Shown: positions 1-9,060, counted from the stretch's first letter. The stretch is 64,000 nucleotides of DNA from CAVOOW01 sp963697675 (GCA_963697675.1 CAVOOW010000001.1:124001-188000); one strand, 5' to 3'. A program made the numbers and translations. The notes: generated by a model from the letters alone, not told the origin.

Positions 1-1
1 A

Positions 2-163
2 GCGCTGGACGACGTCGCCACGGCGGTCCTGGACGGCGCCGTCCGCGTTGGTGACGAAGCAGGATTGCCGCTGCACCACTATCCCCTCGAGGGCGCGGCC
101 GACGCACACGCCGCCGTCGAGAACGGCGCCGTGGGCAAGGTCATCATCGACGTCGTTCAATAG
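2..163 (+). CDS. Quinone oxidoreductase / MDR alcohol dehydrogenase, C-terminal end (partial)
   Basis: The gene is cut by the left edge; 53 codons remain, ending in TAG. The tail has the usual end of medium-chain quinone reductases: a substrate-domain helix with AADAHAAVENG, then GKVIIDVVQ, the last strand of the GroES-like fold. Members of this family reduce quinones or enones with NADPH in the cytoplasm. The nucleotide-binding part is outside the window, so neither zinc dependence nor substrate can be judged. It lies 21 bp upstream of the GNAT gene on the same strand and may share its transcript. Confidence 0.75.
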   Translation, partial: ALDDVATAVLDGAVRVGDEAGLPLHHYPLEGAADAHAAVENGAVGKVIIDVVQ

Positions 164-184
164 CCGCCGCGAGTTCTTGCGCTC

Positions 185-925
185 ATGACCGAACTGCCTA
201 TCGCGCTGCCGGGGCAAGAGACGCTGCTCGCGTCCTGGGAGACCTTGGCGCAGATATCTCCCGGCGCGGTGCTGTCGCGCACGTCCACGGCTGTGGCCGC
301 AGTGTTTCCCTCGTGGCTTCCGCTCAACAACGCGATCATGCTGAACGGCCACGATGGCGCTGCGGCGACAGCCGCTGCCTTCGAGCTGACGAGCGTCTAC
401 GCCGATGCCGGAGTCGACGCGTGGGCGTTGTGGGTGCCCAGCCGCGCGACCGACCTGGACGCTCCCGACGAGGTGCGGGAAGTCGGCGCTCTGCTCCGCG
501 ACACGACGACACTCGTCATGCGGGCAACTCTGTCGGCAGGACTTCGGCGCCACGACGGAGTCGTCCGCAGCTCGATCGCGGCGGCGACGCTTGCCGCCGG
601 GGATGAAGCGGTTCCCGTGGCTGATCTCGGGGATCCGGAACAGGCGCCCGGCCTGACGGCATGGGTGCTGCTGAAGGACGATGTGGCGGTGGCCGGCGCT
701 TGGAGCTTCCTGCACGGGACAGACTGCGGGATCTATGCGGTCGGCACGATGCCGGAGTGGCGGCGACGGGGGCTGGCGCGGTCGCTCATGGAACACGTGC
801 TCGCCGACGCGCAGCGCCGGGGAGCCCTGACTGCGAGCCTGCAGTCGACGCGAATGGCCCAGCATCTCTACGAGTCGCTCGGGTTCCAGCCTGCCGGTCG
901 CTATGAGGAATGGACATCGAAATGA
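185..925 (+). CDS. GNAT family N-acetyltransferase (two-part)
   Basis: The protein has 246 residues. The C-terminal third (about 155-246) is a GNAT domain: the acetyl-CoA pyrophosphate loop is EWRRRGLARSL (about residues 191-201) and is followed by SLGFQPAGRYEEW, the usual last strand. The first 140 residues look like a degenerate second GNAT half, as in other tandem-GNAT actinobacterial proteins; that is inference. The acceptor amine is unknown. The stop codon overlaps the next start (ATGA at 922-925), so it is translationally coupled to the VOC protein that follows. Confidence 0.85.
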   Translation: MTELPIALPGQETLLASWETLAQISPGAVLSRTSTAVAAVFPSWLPLNNAIMLNGHDGAAATAAAFELTSVYADAGVDAWALWVPSRATDLDAPDEVREVGALLRDTTTLVMRATLSAGLRRHDGVVRSSIAAATLAAGDEAVPVADLGDPEQAPGLTAWVLLKDDVAVAGAWSFLHGTDCGIYAVGTMPEWRRRGLARSLMEHVLADAQRRGALTASLQSTRMAQHLYESLGFQPAGRYEEWTSK

Positions 926-1329
926 CGACCCCACCCGGTGAGCTTCGTCTGGTGATCACCGTGCCGGACCACGCCACCGCGCTCGACTTCTACCGGGACA
1001 CCCTCGGCCTGCGCGAGCTCGCCGCCTTCACCGACGACAACGGCGGTCTGGCCACCTTGCTGGATGCCGGCCGCGCCACGGTCGAGATCGGCGACGAGCG
1101 GCACGCCGACGCCATCGACGCTCTCGAGGTCGGTCATCGCGTCGCCGGGCACATCCGCGTGGCGTTCGCGGTCGAGGACGCGGCCGCCGCGACCGACCGA
1201 CTCGTCGCCGGTGGAGCGCAGCTCATCGCGGCTGCGACAAGCACCCCGTGGGGTTCGCTCAACTCGCGGCTGGAGTCACCGGATGGCGTGCAGCTCACCC
1301 TGTTCAGCGGGGAGCACACGGAGGCCTAG
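922..1329 (+). CDS. VOC family protein (glyoxalase/bleomycin resistance fold)
   Basis: The protein has 135 residues from the ATG at 922, which overlaps the GNAT stop; an in-frame ATG 12 bp upstream is a weaker choice because it lacks this coupling. It is a single vicinal-oxygen-chelate module pair: VPDHATALDFYRDTLGL at the start is the usual beta-alpha opening, AFAVEDAAAATDRLVAGGA is the second repeat, and SRLESPDGVQLTLF is the final strand with the acidic ligand position. VOC proteins bind a metal and act as lyases, dioxygenases or drug-binding proteins; the sequence does not decide which. Its partner is the upstream acetyltransferase. Confidence 0.85.
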   Translation: MTTPPGELRLVITVPDHATALDFYRDTLGLRELAAFTDDNGGLATLLDAGRATVEIGDERHADAIDALEVGHRVAGHIRVAFAVEDAAAATDRLVAGGAQLIAAATSTPWGSLNSRLESPDGVQLTLFSGEHTEA

Positions 1330-1394
1330 CGTCTGCGTGGTCGGCTAGGGTCGGAAGGGACCACCACGTCACCTCACCCGGACGGTAGCAACGC

Positions 1395-2726
1395 GTGCAG
1401 GAAAGTCCCGAGACCGTTGCGCGCGTAGCAACGAAGGACCCGGTCCGCACCAATCCAAGCAAGCGCACGCGGCCCGTGACGTCACCTCTGCTGCCGGACG
1501 CCGCCGCGGCAGATCGGCTCCGCCGGATGAAGCGGTCGGCAGGCGCTCTGCTCGTGCTTGCCGCTTTGCTGTACGTGGTCAGCCTGGTCGTGGCCTTTCC
1601 GGGGGTCGGCTATCTGCGGGCCGGCTCTGAGGCTGCGATGGTCGGAGGACTGGCTGACTGGTTTGCCGTCACCGCCCTCTTCCGGCACCCGCTGGGCCTG
1701 CGGATCCCGCACACCGCGCTGGTCCCTCGCAAGAAGGACGAGCTGGCCACCAAGCTCGGCGAGTTCGTCACGGGGCACTTCCTGACCCGCGCCGTCGTGG
1801 TCGAGCAGGTCGCGCAGGCCGGCATCGTGCCCAAGGTAGGAGCCTGGCTGACGGACCCGACGAACGCCGATCGCCTCGCGAAGGAAGGCGCTGAGAACGC
1901 GCGCGCACTGATCGATGCGCTCGACGACGACGCCGTCGTCGACTACGTCGTCGAGCTGCTGCGACGAGACGTCGCCCGCCGTTCATACGCCCCCGTCCTC
2001 GGCCGTCTCCTGGATCAGGCACTGGCCGGGAACGCGCAGGAGCCGCTGGTCCAGATCCTGGCGAGGCGGGCCCGGATATACGTGCGCGAACACCGCGAGG
2101 AGCTCGTGCCACCGCTCAAGGAACTCGTCGAGCAACAGGGCGCGCTCGGCTGGCTGATCGCCACCGACAACCGGATGCGCAAGCTCCTCGACGCCTTCGC
2201 CGACACCCTCGACGACGTGGAGCGGGACCCACAGCACAAGCTCAGGCTGGGGCTGCAGGGCATGCTCGCGAACCTGGCCGTCGAGCTTCGGACAGACCCC
2301 GAGACAGCGGCGAAGCTCAACGCGCTCGTCAGCCAGTTCATCGACAACTCACAACCCCTGTTGCACGAGATCGTCACCACGGCCACTGCCTCCGTACGCG
2401 AGTCGCTTGCCGACCCGCACGGCGCGTTGCAGACGCGGATCTCACTGCTGATCCAGCAGGTGGGGCAACGAGCGCAGACCGACGAGGCGTTCCGGCGTCG
2501 GGCTGAGGTGGCCCTCGAAGGGTTGGTGGGGCACATCGTCGAGCGCTACGGCTCCGAGCTCACCGAGATCATCCGCCGTCAGGTCGCGGCCTGGGACGCG
2601 ACAGCCGCCAGCCGCAACATCGAGCTGGCGGTCGGGCGGGACCTGCAGTTCATCAGGATCAACGGAACCCTCGTCGGTGCGCTGGCCGGCCTCGCGATCC
2701 ACACGTTGAGCCTGCCGTTCACCTAG
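1395..2726 (+). CDS. DUF445 family membrane-anchored protein
   Basis: The protein has 443 residues. A hydrophobic segment lies at about 46-68 (after DRLRRMKRSAG) and another at the extreme C-terminus (GALAGLAIHTLSLPF). Between them is a long, charged helical domain with the family hallmark GGLADWFAVTALFRHPLGL near residues 83-105. DUF445 proteins are widespread in actinobacteria and have no settled function. The GTG start at 1395 has no clear ribosome binding site; the ATG at 1527 would still keep the first membrane helix. The 3' end overlaps the convergent cupin gene by 4 bp. Confidence 0.85.
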   Translation: MQESPETVARVATKDPVRTNPSKRTRPVTSPLLPDAAAADRLRRMKRSAGALLVLAALLYVVSLVVAFPGVGYLRAGSEAAMVGGLADWFAVTALFRHPLGLRIPHTALVPRKKDELATKLGEFVTGHFLTRAVVVEQVAQAGIVPKVGAWLTDPTNADRLAKEGAENARALIDALDDDAVVDYVVELLRRDVARRSYAPVLGRLLDQALAGNAQEPLVQILARRARIYVREHREELVPPLKELVEQQGALGWLIATDNRMRKLLDAFADTLDDVERDPQHKLRLGLQGMLANLAVELRTDPETAAKLNALVSQFIDNSQPLLHEIVTTATASVRESLADPHGALQTRISLLIQQVGQRAQTDEAFRRRAEVALEGLVGHIVERYGSELTEIIRRQVAAWDATAASRNIELAVGRDLQFIRINGTLVGALAGLAIHTLSLPFT

Positions 2727-3274
2727 CCGAACGGCGAGTTCAGGCCGTACTTCTCCATGAGCTCCGGCACCCAGGTCTGGTCGAGGAACAGGCCGTAGGA
2801 CTCGGCGAGCGGCCCGAGGACAGCCGGATCGGGTGGACCGGCTTCGATCATCTCCGCCAGCTCGAGGAAGAAGCGCTCGAAACCGGCCGGCGTGATGATC
2901 TCGATCATGCGAGCCTCCACGGAGCCGGCATTCCACATCGTGTGCAACTCCCCGCGGGGCTTCGCGATGAAGCCGCCCGTCTCGAGGACCACCTCGTCCG
3001 AGCCCGACCGGAAACCGATGGCACCAGCGGTCACGATCGAGAACTCGTCCTCGCGGGTGTGCACATGCGGAGGCACGAGCGCGCCGACCGGGAACGGATG
3101 CTCGACGACGGCCACCTGTCCCCCGGTGTGCTCGCCACCGAGTCGGAAGCCGACGCCGATCGAGCCGATGGAGCGATCCGGCCCATGGGGCCCGGGCAGC
3201 ACGGTGAGCGGCAAGGCGCGCCCGTGGGCAACTGCCTGCGCATAGGTGGTCGGCTGGTCTGACGTAACTGACAT
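2723..3274 (-). CDS. Cupin domain-containing protein
   Basis: The protein has 183 residues. The ATG at 3274 was chosen because GGGAG sits about 9 bases upstream; a TTG 15 bases earlier is possible. Cupin motif 1 is recognisable as PPHVHTREDEFSIVTAGA, giving H-x-H and the acidic ligand, and motif 2 as KPRGELHTMWNAG. This is a single-domain cupin followed by a helical tail. It could be a small dioxygenase, an isomerase or a sensor. It is divergent from the TetR gene, with a palindrome between them, so it is the obvious target of that repressor. Confidence 0.85.
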   Translation of the reverse strand: MSVTSDQPTTYAQAVAHGRALPLTVLPGPHGPDRSIGSIGVGFRLGGEHTGGQVAVVEHPFPVGALVPPHVHTREDEFSIVTAGAIGFRSGSDEVVLETGGFIAKPRGELHTMWNAGSVEARMIEIITPAGFERFFLELAEMIEAGPPDPAVLGPLAESYGLFLDQTWVPELMEKYGLNSPFG

Positions 3275-3307
3275 GGGCGCAGCTCCCAACTGACGGGGTA
3301 GGCTATT

Positions 3308-3327
3308 CTGTTAAACAGCCCTGTTAC
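3308..3327. promoter_or_regulatory. Probable TetR operator between cupin and TetR genes
   Basis: CTGTTAAACAG (3308-3318) is an 11-bp perfect palindrome about a central A. It is followed two bases later by a second half site, CTGTTAC. The pair lies in the divergent cupin/TetR spacer, in a locally AT-rich stretch. Position and symmetry suggest the binding site of the adjacent TetR regulator; binding is inferred. Confidence 0.55.
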
Positions 3328-3381
3328 TTGGAATAAGGTTGTACTCCTGGGAGGACGGAGGTGTCAAGGTTGGGAGAACAG

Positions 3382-3987
3382 GTGAGTTCACCGAAAGCAC
3401 GTCCGTACACGATGCGAGTCCGTCAGGAGAGCGTCGACGAGACTCGCTTGCGGATCACCGAGGCAACGATGCGCCTGCACGAACGGGTCGGCCCGGCCGC
3501 CACCACCGTGTCCGCGATCGCGGACGAGGCGGGGGTCACCCGACTCACGGTCTACCGGCACTTCCCCGACGACGCGGCGCTCATCGTCGCCTGCTCCGGG
3601 CACTGGCGAGAGCTGCACCCCCGGCCGGACCCGATCCGATGGGCAGCGATCAGCGACCCCGTCGACCGGCTTCGCACGGCCCTGTCCGAGACGTACGCAT
3701 GGTCGCGCACCGCAGCCCCGATGATGACGAACATCTACCGCGATCTCGACACCATGCCGGCATTCGTCGGCGAGTTCCTCGCGAGCGAGGAGCAGCATCG
3801 GATCGCCACCCTGTCGAAGGGGTTCCGGGCGCGGGGCCGGGCAGGGACACGGCTCAGGACCGCGCTCGCGCACGCCCTGCACATCCGAACATGGCAATCG
3901 CTGTGCGGCGACGGCGCCCTTGACGACGACGAGGCGGTCGTGCTGATGGTTGCCGCCGTCCTGGCGGCTGTGCGGCCTACAAATTAG
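3382..3987 (+). CDS. TetR/AcrR family transcriptional regulator
   Basis: The protein has 201 residues from the GTG at 3382, which has GGGAG five bases upstream; the GTG at 3361 also has a good Shine-Dalgarno and would add seven residues. The helix-turn-helix is IADEAGVTRLTVYRHFPDD (about residues 45-65). The C-terminal ligand-binding half is alpha-helical and unassigned. It is divergent from the cupin gene and probably represses it and itself through the CTGTTAAACAG palindrome. Confidence 0.88.
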   Translation: MSSPKARPYTMRVRQESVDETRLRITEATMRLHERVGPAATTVSAIADEAGVTRLTVYRHFPDDAALIVACSGHWRELHPRPDPIRWAAISDPVDRLRTALSETYAWSRTAAPMMTNIYRDLDTMPAFVGEFLASEEQHRIATLSKGFRARGRAGTRLRTALAHALHIRTWQSLCGDGALDDDEAVVLMVAAVLAAVRPTN

Positions 3988-4246
3988 TCACGCCGCTCGG
4001 CGGGAGCACGGGGCTGCCCTACCTCAAGCCCAGCCTGGCCGCCCTCGAGCGCGTATCCAGCCCGAGGTCGTCGCACCGGAGCTTCGCCGTTTCTTCAGTT
4101 GACGGTCTTCGCGATGGAGTCGGCGGCTTGCGCTTCCGCAGGAGTCGGCGCATGGTGACTAGACGCGGTCGGGCATTGGCCCCGGCTGGGCCGTGGACGG
4201 ATTGAGGCACTTGCCTCATACCGCGCTGCGATGATCGGGCGATCCC

Positions 4247-5749
4247 ATGGTCAAAGAGTTCGATCGTCGGACAATCCTCAAGGCCTCGACTGCCTTCGCC
4301 CTGTCCGGAGCCTCGGTTCTGACGTGGCAGGCGTCCACCGCAACGGCCGCCCCGATCTCCGTCCGAAGATCGGGTGCGGCGCGGCCGTTGGCTCCCACCT
4401 TCTTCGGGCTGAACGGCAACAACTTGCAGGAACGGCTGGCGTGGGACCGGGCCGACTTCGGCACCGCTCTGACCAGCCTCCGCCCAGGTGTGCTGCGCTA
4501 TCCCGGCGGATCGATAGGGAACTACTGGTCGTGGGGCTCCGGCTGGTTCCAGCCCAACGGACCGTGGCCCGGGCAGACCAACGGTCAGACCGGTGCGGTG
4601 ATCGCCCCGTTCGACAACTCGCTGACCCCCTACAAGGTGGCCCTGGGGAAGTCTCGAGCCGAGGCCTTGTTCGTCGTCAACATGCTCACGGTCGACGGTC
4701 GCCTCGCCACCAATGCCGACAACCAACGCATGATCCAGGACCAAGTGCAATTCCTGCAGGCCGCCGCAGCTGCCGGGATCGCCGTGAAGCGGATCGAGCT
4801 GGGCAACGAGTTCTACCTCGCCGGAGCCGCGGCAGGGGCAAACGGCAGCGACTACACCACGCGGTTCCCCTCCGCCACTTCCTATGCCCAGCAGGCAAAT
4901 CCCTGGATCAGTGCCCTCCGCACCGCGTTTCCTGCAGCGCAAATCGCTGCCGTCGGAACAGACGCAACGGGCAACAACTCCGCACGGCGAGAAGGCTGGA
5001 ACGCTGCTGTGCTGGCCGCGCTCACGGGAGCCAACGCGCTCACACTGCACCCCTACATTCCCGTGACCAACGCCTCAGCCACTCCGCAGTCTCTGCTGTC
5101 GTTGCCTTACCAACGCGTGCAGAGCCTCAGCGCGACCGAGTTCCCCCAGCTGGTCTCCCGAGGACTGTCCGGCTGGGTCACCGAGTTCAACATGGTGGAC
5201 AAGACACCGAACCTCACGTTCGCCGGCACCTGGACGCACGGCTTGTTCATCGCCGCCTACGCCTTGCTCCTCGCACAAAATCCCGCCGTGACGCTCATCG
5301 ACCTGCACAACGTCGTCGGTGACGCCGTGGCCGGCGCACTGTTCGACTCGACCGACGGCTTCCGCGCACCGACACCCGTGACGCAGTTCTTGGGACGCTC
5401 AGCCATGGGGGCGGCACTCGCGATCCTGCTCCAGGCCTCGAGTGTTTCCACCACCGGCCAACCACTCGCATTCACGGGCGGACCTGTGCTTGCCGGCGGG
5501 GCACCGGGACTCGTCGGTCTGGACTTCACCGGCGGTGGTCAGCACCAGGTCGTGATCGTCAACCTCGCCACCTCAGCGGCCACCCTCGACGTCTCCAGCC
5601 TGTTCGCGGGCTCCTTCAGCTGGTCCCGAACAAGGGCCTCGTCGCTGACTACCAGGATCACCGGCCCGACTGCGCTGACGGTGACCAACGGCACCGCGAC
5701 CGGGTCCGTCAACCTCCCCACACACTCCATCGTGAGGATCTCCCAATGA
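4247..5749 (+). CDS. Tat-exported glycoside hydrolase-like protein (clan GH-A type)
   Basis: The protein has 500 residues. The N-terminus carries a twin-arginine signal (DRRTILKAS, then a hydrophobic stretch and an A-rich cleavage zone near 34), so it is exported folded. The core looks like a TIM-barrel glycosidase of the GH51/GH79 kind: FFGLNGNN (52-59), RYPGGSIGNYW (84-94), ELGNEFY with Glu188 as likely acid/base, and WVTEFNM with Glu313 as likely nucleophile. A beta-sandwich C-terminal domain (about 410-500) is typical of these families. The substrate is unknown; uronic-acid or arabinose polymers are plausible. The stop overlaps the next start (ATGA), so the two exported proteins are made together. 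Confidence 0.7.
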   Translation: MVKEFDRRTILKASTAFALSGASVLTWQASTATAAPISVRRSGAARPLAPTFFGLNGNNLQERLAWDRADFGTALTSLRPGVLRYPGGSIGNYWSWGSGWFQPNGPWPGQTNGQTGAVIAPFDNSLTPYKVALGKSRAEALFVVNMLTVDGRLATNADNQRMIQDQVQFLQAAAAAGIAVKRIELGNEFYLAGAAAGANGSDYTTRFPSATSYAQQANPWISALRTAFPAAQIAAVGTDATGNNSARREGWNAAVLAALTGANALTLHPYIPVTNASATPQSLLSLPYQRVQSLSATEFPQLVSRGLSGWVTEFNMVDKTPNLTFAGTWTHGLFIAAYALLLAQNPAVTLIDLHNVVGDAVAGALFDSTDGFRAPTPVTQFLGRSAMGAALAILLQASSVSTTGQPLAFTGGPVLAGGAPGLVGLDFTGGGQHQVVIVNLATSAATLDVSSLFAGSFSWSRTRASSLTTRITGPTALTVTNGTATGSVNLPTHSIVRISQ

Positions 5750-6732
5750 GACGCGTGCGTCGCGCGAGTGTTGCAGCGGTCGGGATCGCGCTGGCCAGCC
5801 TCAGCCTGATGCCACCCGCCGCGGCCGCAAGTGGGCCGTACGTGACGCTGCTGTTCTCACGAACCGAGATCAGCGCAGCCGACAACTGCGTGCGCAACGA
5901 TGCCGGCATTGCCCGACTGGACACGGTCGTCGCGCCTTACCTGTCGGCGCGAGGAATGCGAGCAACAGGAACGCTGGTGACGGCCAGGACAGCGGAGAAC
6001 TCGTTCACCTGCACCCACACCAACAGCTCACTCACGAGCTCGTGGGCAATGGCGACAAGCTTGGCTACGCAGCATGGTTGGTCCTTCGTGAGCCACACGG
6101 CCACCTATCCCGGCAACCTGGCCGGTCTGACGCCGGCCCAGTCACAGGCCGAGACCTGCGGATCCGTGGCGACAATCGACAGCCACGGTCTTCCGGGCGG
6201 GCACGGATTGATCGCCTACCCCGGCGCGCAACCGAGCCCCGTCGCGCTGCAAACCGACTACGCCTCCACGTGCTTCGCCTGGGGTCGCAGACAAGGGTCC
6301 AACGGCATAACCCTCGCCGCGGAGGGCGCGGTTGCGCCGTACTGGCAGCAGTCCATGTCTGTCAACGGCGGCCCTTGCAACGTGTCCACAGCCGCGTGCT
6401 ACACCATCGTGGCCACCGGTTCGAAGCGGTACGTACTCCCCTCCACGGACATCGCCATCGTCAGGGCACTGAAACCGGGACAGTGGTTCTCGCTGCAGGC
6501 CTACCTGCTGGTGACTGGCAAGAGCCCGGCCTACTCCAGTTCGCCTATCCGGTGGGACTGCACCTCCGCCAAACCGAGGATGCACTGGAGCAATGACAAC
6601 GAGCGCTACTGCTACAAGGACTGGCAGGCCATCATCGACGCCATCGCGACAGTCCCGGGTGTCATCGTCACCGATCCCTTGACCGTAGGCGTCAGCTTCG
6701 GGCGGCCCGCCACCTATCCAGCGACGGGCTAG
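5746..6732 (+). CDS. Secreted protein, possibly inactive polysaccharide deacetylase-like
   Basis: The protein has 328 residues with a Sec signal peptide (RRVRRASVAAVGIALASL, cleavage after AAA near residue 28). Several cysteines suggest disulfides outside the cell. The arrangement LLFSRTEISAADNC, then a helix-rich strand alternation and SFVSHTATYPGNL, resembles a NodB-type barrel in which the second metal-binding motif (H-x3-H) has lost its last histidine. I do not recognise a definite family. It starts inside the stop codon of the glycosidase-like gene, so a joint role in handling an extracellular polysaccharide is inferred. Confidence 0.6.
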   Translation: MRRVRRASVAAVGIALASLSLMPPAAAASGPYVTLLFSRTEISAADNCVRNDAGIARLDTVVAPYLSARGMRATGTLVTARTAENSFTCTHTNSSLTSSWAMATSLATQHGWSFVSHTATYPGNLAGLTPAQSQAETCGSVATIDSHGLPGGHGLIAYPGAQPSPVALQTDYASTCFAWGRRQGSNGITLAAEGAVAPYWQQSMSVNGGPCNVSTAACYTIVATGSKRYVLPSTDIAIVRALKPGQWFSLQAYLLVTGKSPAYSSSPIRWDCTSAKPRMHWSNDNERYCYKDWQAIIDAIATVPGVIVTDPLTVGVSFGRPATYPATG

Positions 6733-6769
6733 CGGGAAGCACGGAGGCGGTCGTCGCGTTGCTGCACAC

Positions 6770-7816
6770 GTGAGCAACCTCCCTGGTGTCCCCTTGTCCG
6801 TGCTCGATCTCGCTCCGATCGTCTCCGGACGATCAGCCAACGAAGCCCTCCTGGCGACACGGGAGCTGGCGCGACACGTCGAGCGGTTGGGGTTCACGCG
6901 GTTCTGGGTGGCCGAACACCACAACATGCCGGGCATCGCCTCGTCTGCCCCGACCGTCCTCATTGCCGATGTGGCCGCGTCCACGGAACGCATCCGGGTC
7001 GGGTCCGGCGGCGTGATGCTGCCGAACCATCCGCCGCTCGTGGTGGCCGAGCAGTTCGGCACACTGGCTGCCCTGCACCCGGGCCGCATCGACCTCGGCC
7101 TGGGGCGGGCGCCCGGCACGGACCAGAACACCGCCCGCGCGCTGCGGCGCAGCGCTGACGCGCTCTCGGACGACGACTTCCCGCGACAGCTCAGCGAGCT
7201 GATCGGCTTCTTCACGGGCGCTTTCCCCGACGGGCATCCGTACAGCGCGATCCGCGCCGTCCCGAGCGACGGCGTCGGCCCACCGATCTGGCTGCTCGGA
7301 TCAAGCGGTTACAGCGCCGAGCTCGCCGGCCTGCTGGGTCTGCCGTTCGCGTTCGCGCATCACTTCATGGCACACAACACGCTGCCGGCGCTCGAGATCT
7401 ATCGCCGCGCGTTCCAACCGTCAGCGACCCTTTCCGAGCCGTACGCGATGGTGGCCGTGCAGGTGATCGCGGCAGACACGGACGCCGACGCGCGACGGCT
7501 CGCGCTGCCGGCGGCGCTGTCGTTCCTGCAGCTGCGGCAGAACAACCCGATGCCGATGCCGACCGTGGAAGAAGCGGCGGCATACCCGTGGACAGCGCAG
7601 GAGCGGGCGTTCGTGGCGCAACGGTGGGAAGGCCAGGCGGTCGGCAGCGTCGAGACCGTCCGGCGAGCGCTGGGCGAACTGCTGACTGCCACCCGGGCCG
7701 ACGAGCTCATGGTGACGACGATGGTGCCGGACATCGGTGCGCGGTTGCGTTCGATGGACCACGTACGCGGCTTGTTCGGTGCAGCTGACCTGCCGGTGGG
7801 ACGGGTCGCTGCCTGA
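6770..7816 (+). CDS. LLM class flavin-dependent oxidoreductase
   Basis: The protein has 348 residues, GTG start. It belongs to the bacterial luciferase-like family: LDLAPIVSG opening, RFWVAEHHNMPGIASSAP (about 45-62), IRVGSGGVMLPNHPPLVVAEQFGTL and GRIDLGLGRAPGTD, the signature of the MsnO8/YhbW-type subgroup that uses FMN. Members oxidise small organic substrates with reduced flavin. Nothing nearby supplies a dedicated flavin reductase. It converges with the minus-strand operon that ends at 7824, leaving only 7 bp between the stops. Confidence 0.88.
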   Translation: MSNLPGVPLSVLDLAPIVSGRSANEALLATRELARHVERLGFTRFWVAEHHNMPGIASSAPTVLIADVAASTERIRVGSGGVMLPNHPPLVVAEQFGTLAALHPGRIDLGLGRAPGTDQNTARALRRSADALSDDDFPRQLSELIGFFTGAFPDGHPYSAIRAVPSDGVGPPIWLLGSSGYSAELAGLLGLPFAFAHHFMAHNTLPALEIYRRAFQPSATLSEPYAMVAVQVIAADTDADARRLALPAALSFLQLRQNNPMPMPTVEEAAAYPWTAQERAFVAQRWEGQAVGSVETVRRALGELLTATRADELMVTTMVPDIGARLRSMDHVRGLFGAADLPVGRVAA

Positions 7817-7823
7817 GCGCCTT

Positions 7824-8315
7824 TCAGTGTGCCGAGGATCCTTCCGGGTCGCGGGCCGAGCCGGAGCGGGCGGCAACCCCTTGATGGTGGACCAGCGTGT
7901 CCAGGATCTCGCCGACCATTCCGAGATGACCCTCGGTGCCGGCCAGCTGTTGCTTGACGTCCGCGACGTACTGCGTCAGTCCGTCCAGCCGGGACGCAGT
8001 CGTCTGCAAGACAGCGAGCGCGGCGCCCGGTTGCTCGACGAGGAAGGTCATCGGGTCCTCGATCACGTGCACCCGCACGTCGGAGTCTGCGCGCAAGGTC
8101 GCCGTGGCCGGCTTCCCCAGCACGACGGACATCTCCCCGAACACCGCTCCCGGCGTGTCGATGCGCGCGATCGGCACGCCGTCGCGTTCCACGGTCAGCG
8201 ACCCGGAGGCCAGGACGAGCATGCGCCCGGGCGGGGACCCCTCCTCGATCAGCACCTCCCCGGCAGACGTCGACTCCACTGGCAGATCGGCGCAGAAGTC
8301 CAACAGGTCGCTCAT
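7824..8315 (-). CDS. Cyclic nucleotide-binding domain protein with altered ligand pocket
   Basis: The protein has 163 residues, and its ATG at 8315 lies 16 bp after the phosphoesterase stop. The fold is a single cNMP-binding barrel: EVLIEEGSPPGRMLVLASG, then GAVFGEMSVVLGKPATATL, followed by a C-terminal coiled helix. In CAP-like proteins the phosphate-binding cassette ends R-S-A. Here the Arg and Ser positions are Thr and Ala, so canonical cAMP binding is unlikely. There is no DNA-binding domain. It is the last gene of the operon that runs down from 10898; a regulatory or scaffold role is possible. Confidence 0.8.
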   Translation of the reverse strand: MSDLLDFCADLPVESTSAGEVLIEEGSPPGRMLVLASGSLTVERDGVPIARIDTPGAVFGEMSVVLGKPATATLRADSDVRVHVIEDPMTFLVEQPGAALAVLQTTASRLDGLTQYVADVKQQLAGTEGHLGMVGEILDTLVHHQGVAARSGSARDPEGSSAH

Positions 8316-8331
8316 TGCCCCATCCTTCCTG

Positions 8332-9060
8332 CTAGCCGAGGTCGATCCGCTGTGAGTCGAAGACTCCGAACCAGTCGGCCGTCCCCGCGTCCGTGTCCAG
8401 AGTGAGGTGGGCGGGGACGGGACCGACCTGGCGGCCGGGGTTGAACACCAACGTCGTCGCGAGGCGAGCGTGCCACGAGCCGCCCTCGACCCAGGGGGCC
8501 TGATGGATGTGACCGCAGAGAACGATGTCGGGCTGGTGCTCATCGATCCATCTCGCCAGATCGTGGTCGGGGAACTCGCGCCGGCCGTCCCGGCAGAGCA
8601 CCGTGCCTGCCGGTGGCGAGTGGTAGAGCCAGACCCACCGCTCGGGTCGACCCTGGGCCGCGGCAGCCAGCTGCGCCCCGACCGAGTCCCTGCTGTTCGG
8701 CCCGTCCCACCATGGACAGACGGTGAACCGTGTGCCGTCCAGGTCGACACTCTCGCCATCGGTGAAGACCGCGCCCGCTCGGGGCCGGCGCAGCCACCCG
8801 GCAATCTGCTCCCCGTCTTCCCCGGGTCCGTCAAGATCGTGGTTGCCGGATGCGGCGAGGACGACTGCGTGCTCGGCCAGTCGATCGAGGTACTTCTCCA
8901 GCACGACGACCTGCACATCGAGCGGGACGGGATTGACAACATCTGCGAGATCTCCCGCGAGAGCGACCACGTCGACGTCCTCGGCTGCGCGGACCAGCCA
9001 GTCGTAGTGCCGCAGCCGGTAGTGCAGATCTGATATCGCGAGGATCCGCACGACGACCAT
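8332..9060 (-). CDS. Metallophosphoesterase
   Basis: The protein has 242 residues. All calcineurin-like motifs are present: ISDLHY (Asp11, His13), VALAGDLADV, ASGNHDLDG, LYHS and CGHIHQAPW. These give a two-metal active site for phosphomono- or diesters, including possibly cyclic nucleotides. The gene just downstream encodes a cyclic-nucleotide-binding barrel, which makes a nucleotide substrate attractive, but that is inference. There is no signal peptide. It begins 15 bp after the GNAT stop, within the same operon. Confidence 0.9.
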   Translation of the reverse strand: MVVVRILAISDLHYRLRHYDWLVRAAEDVDVVALAGDLADVVNPVPLDVQVVVLEKYLDRLAEHAVVLAASGNHDLDGPGEDGEQIAGWLRRPRAGAVFTDGESVDLDGTRFTVCPWWDGPNSRDSVGAQLAAAAQGRPERWVWLYHSPPAGTVLCRDGRREFPDHDLARWIDEHQPDIVLCGHIHQAPWVEGGSWHARLATTLVFNPGRQVGPVPAHLTLDTDAGTADWFGVFDSQRIDLG

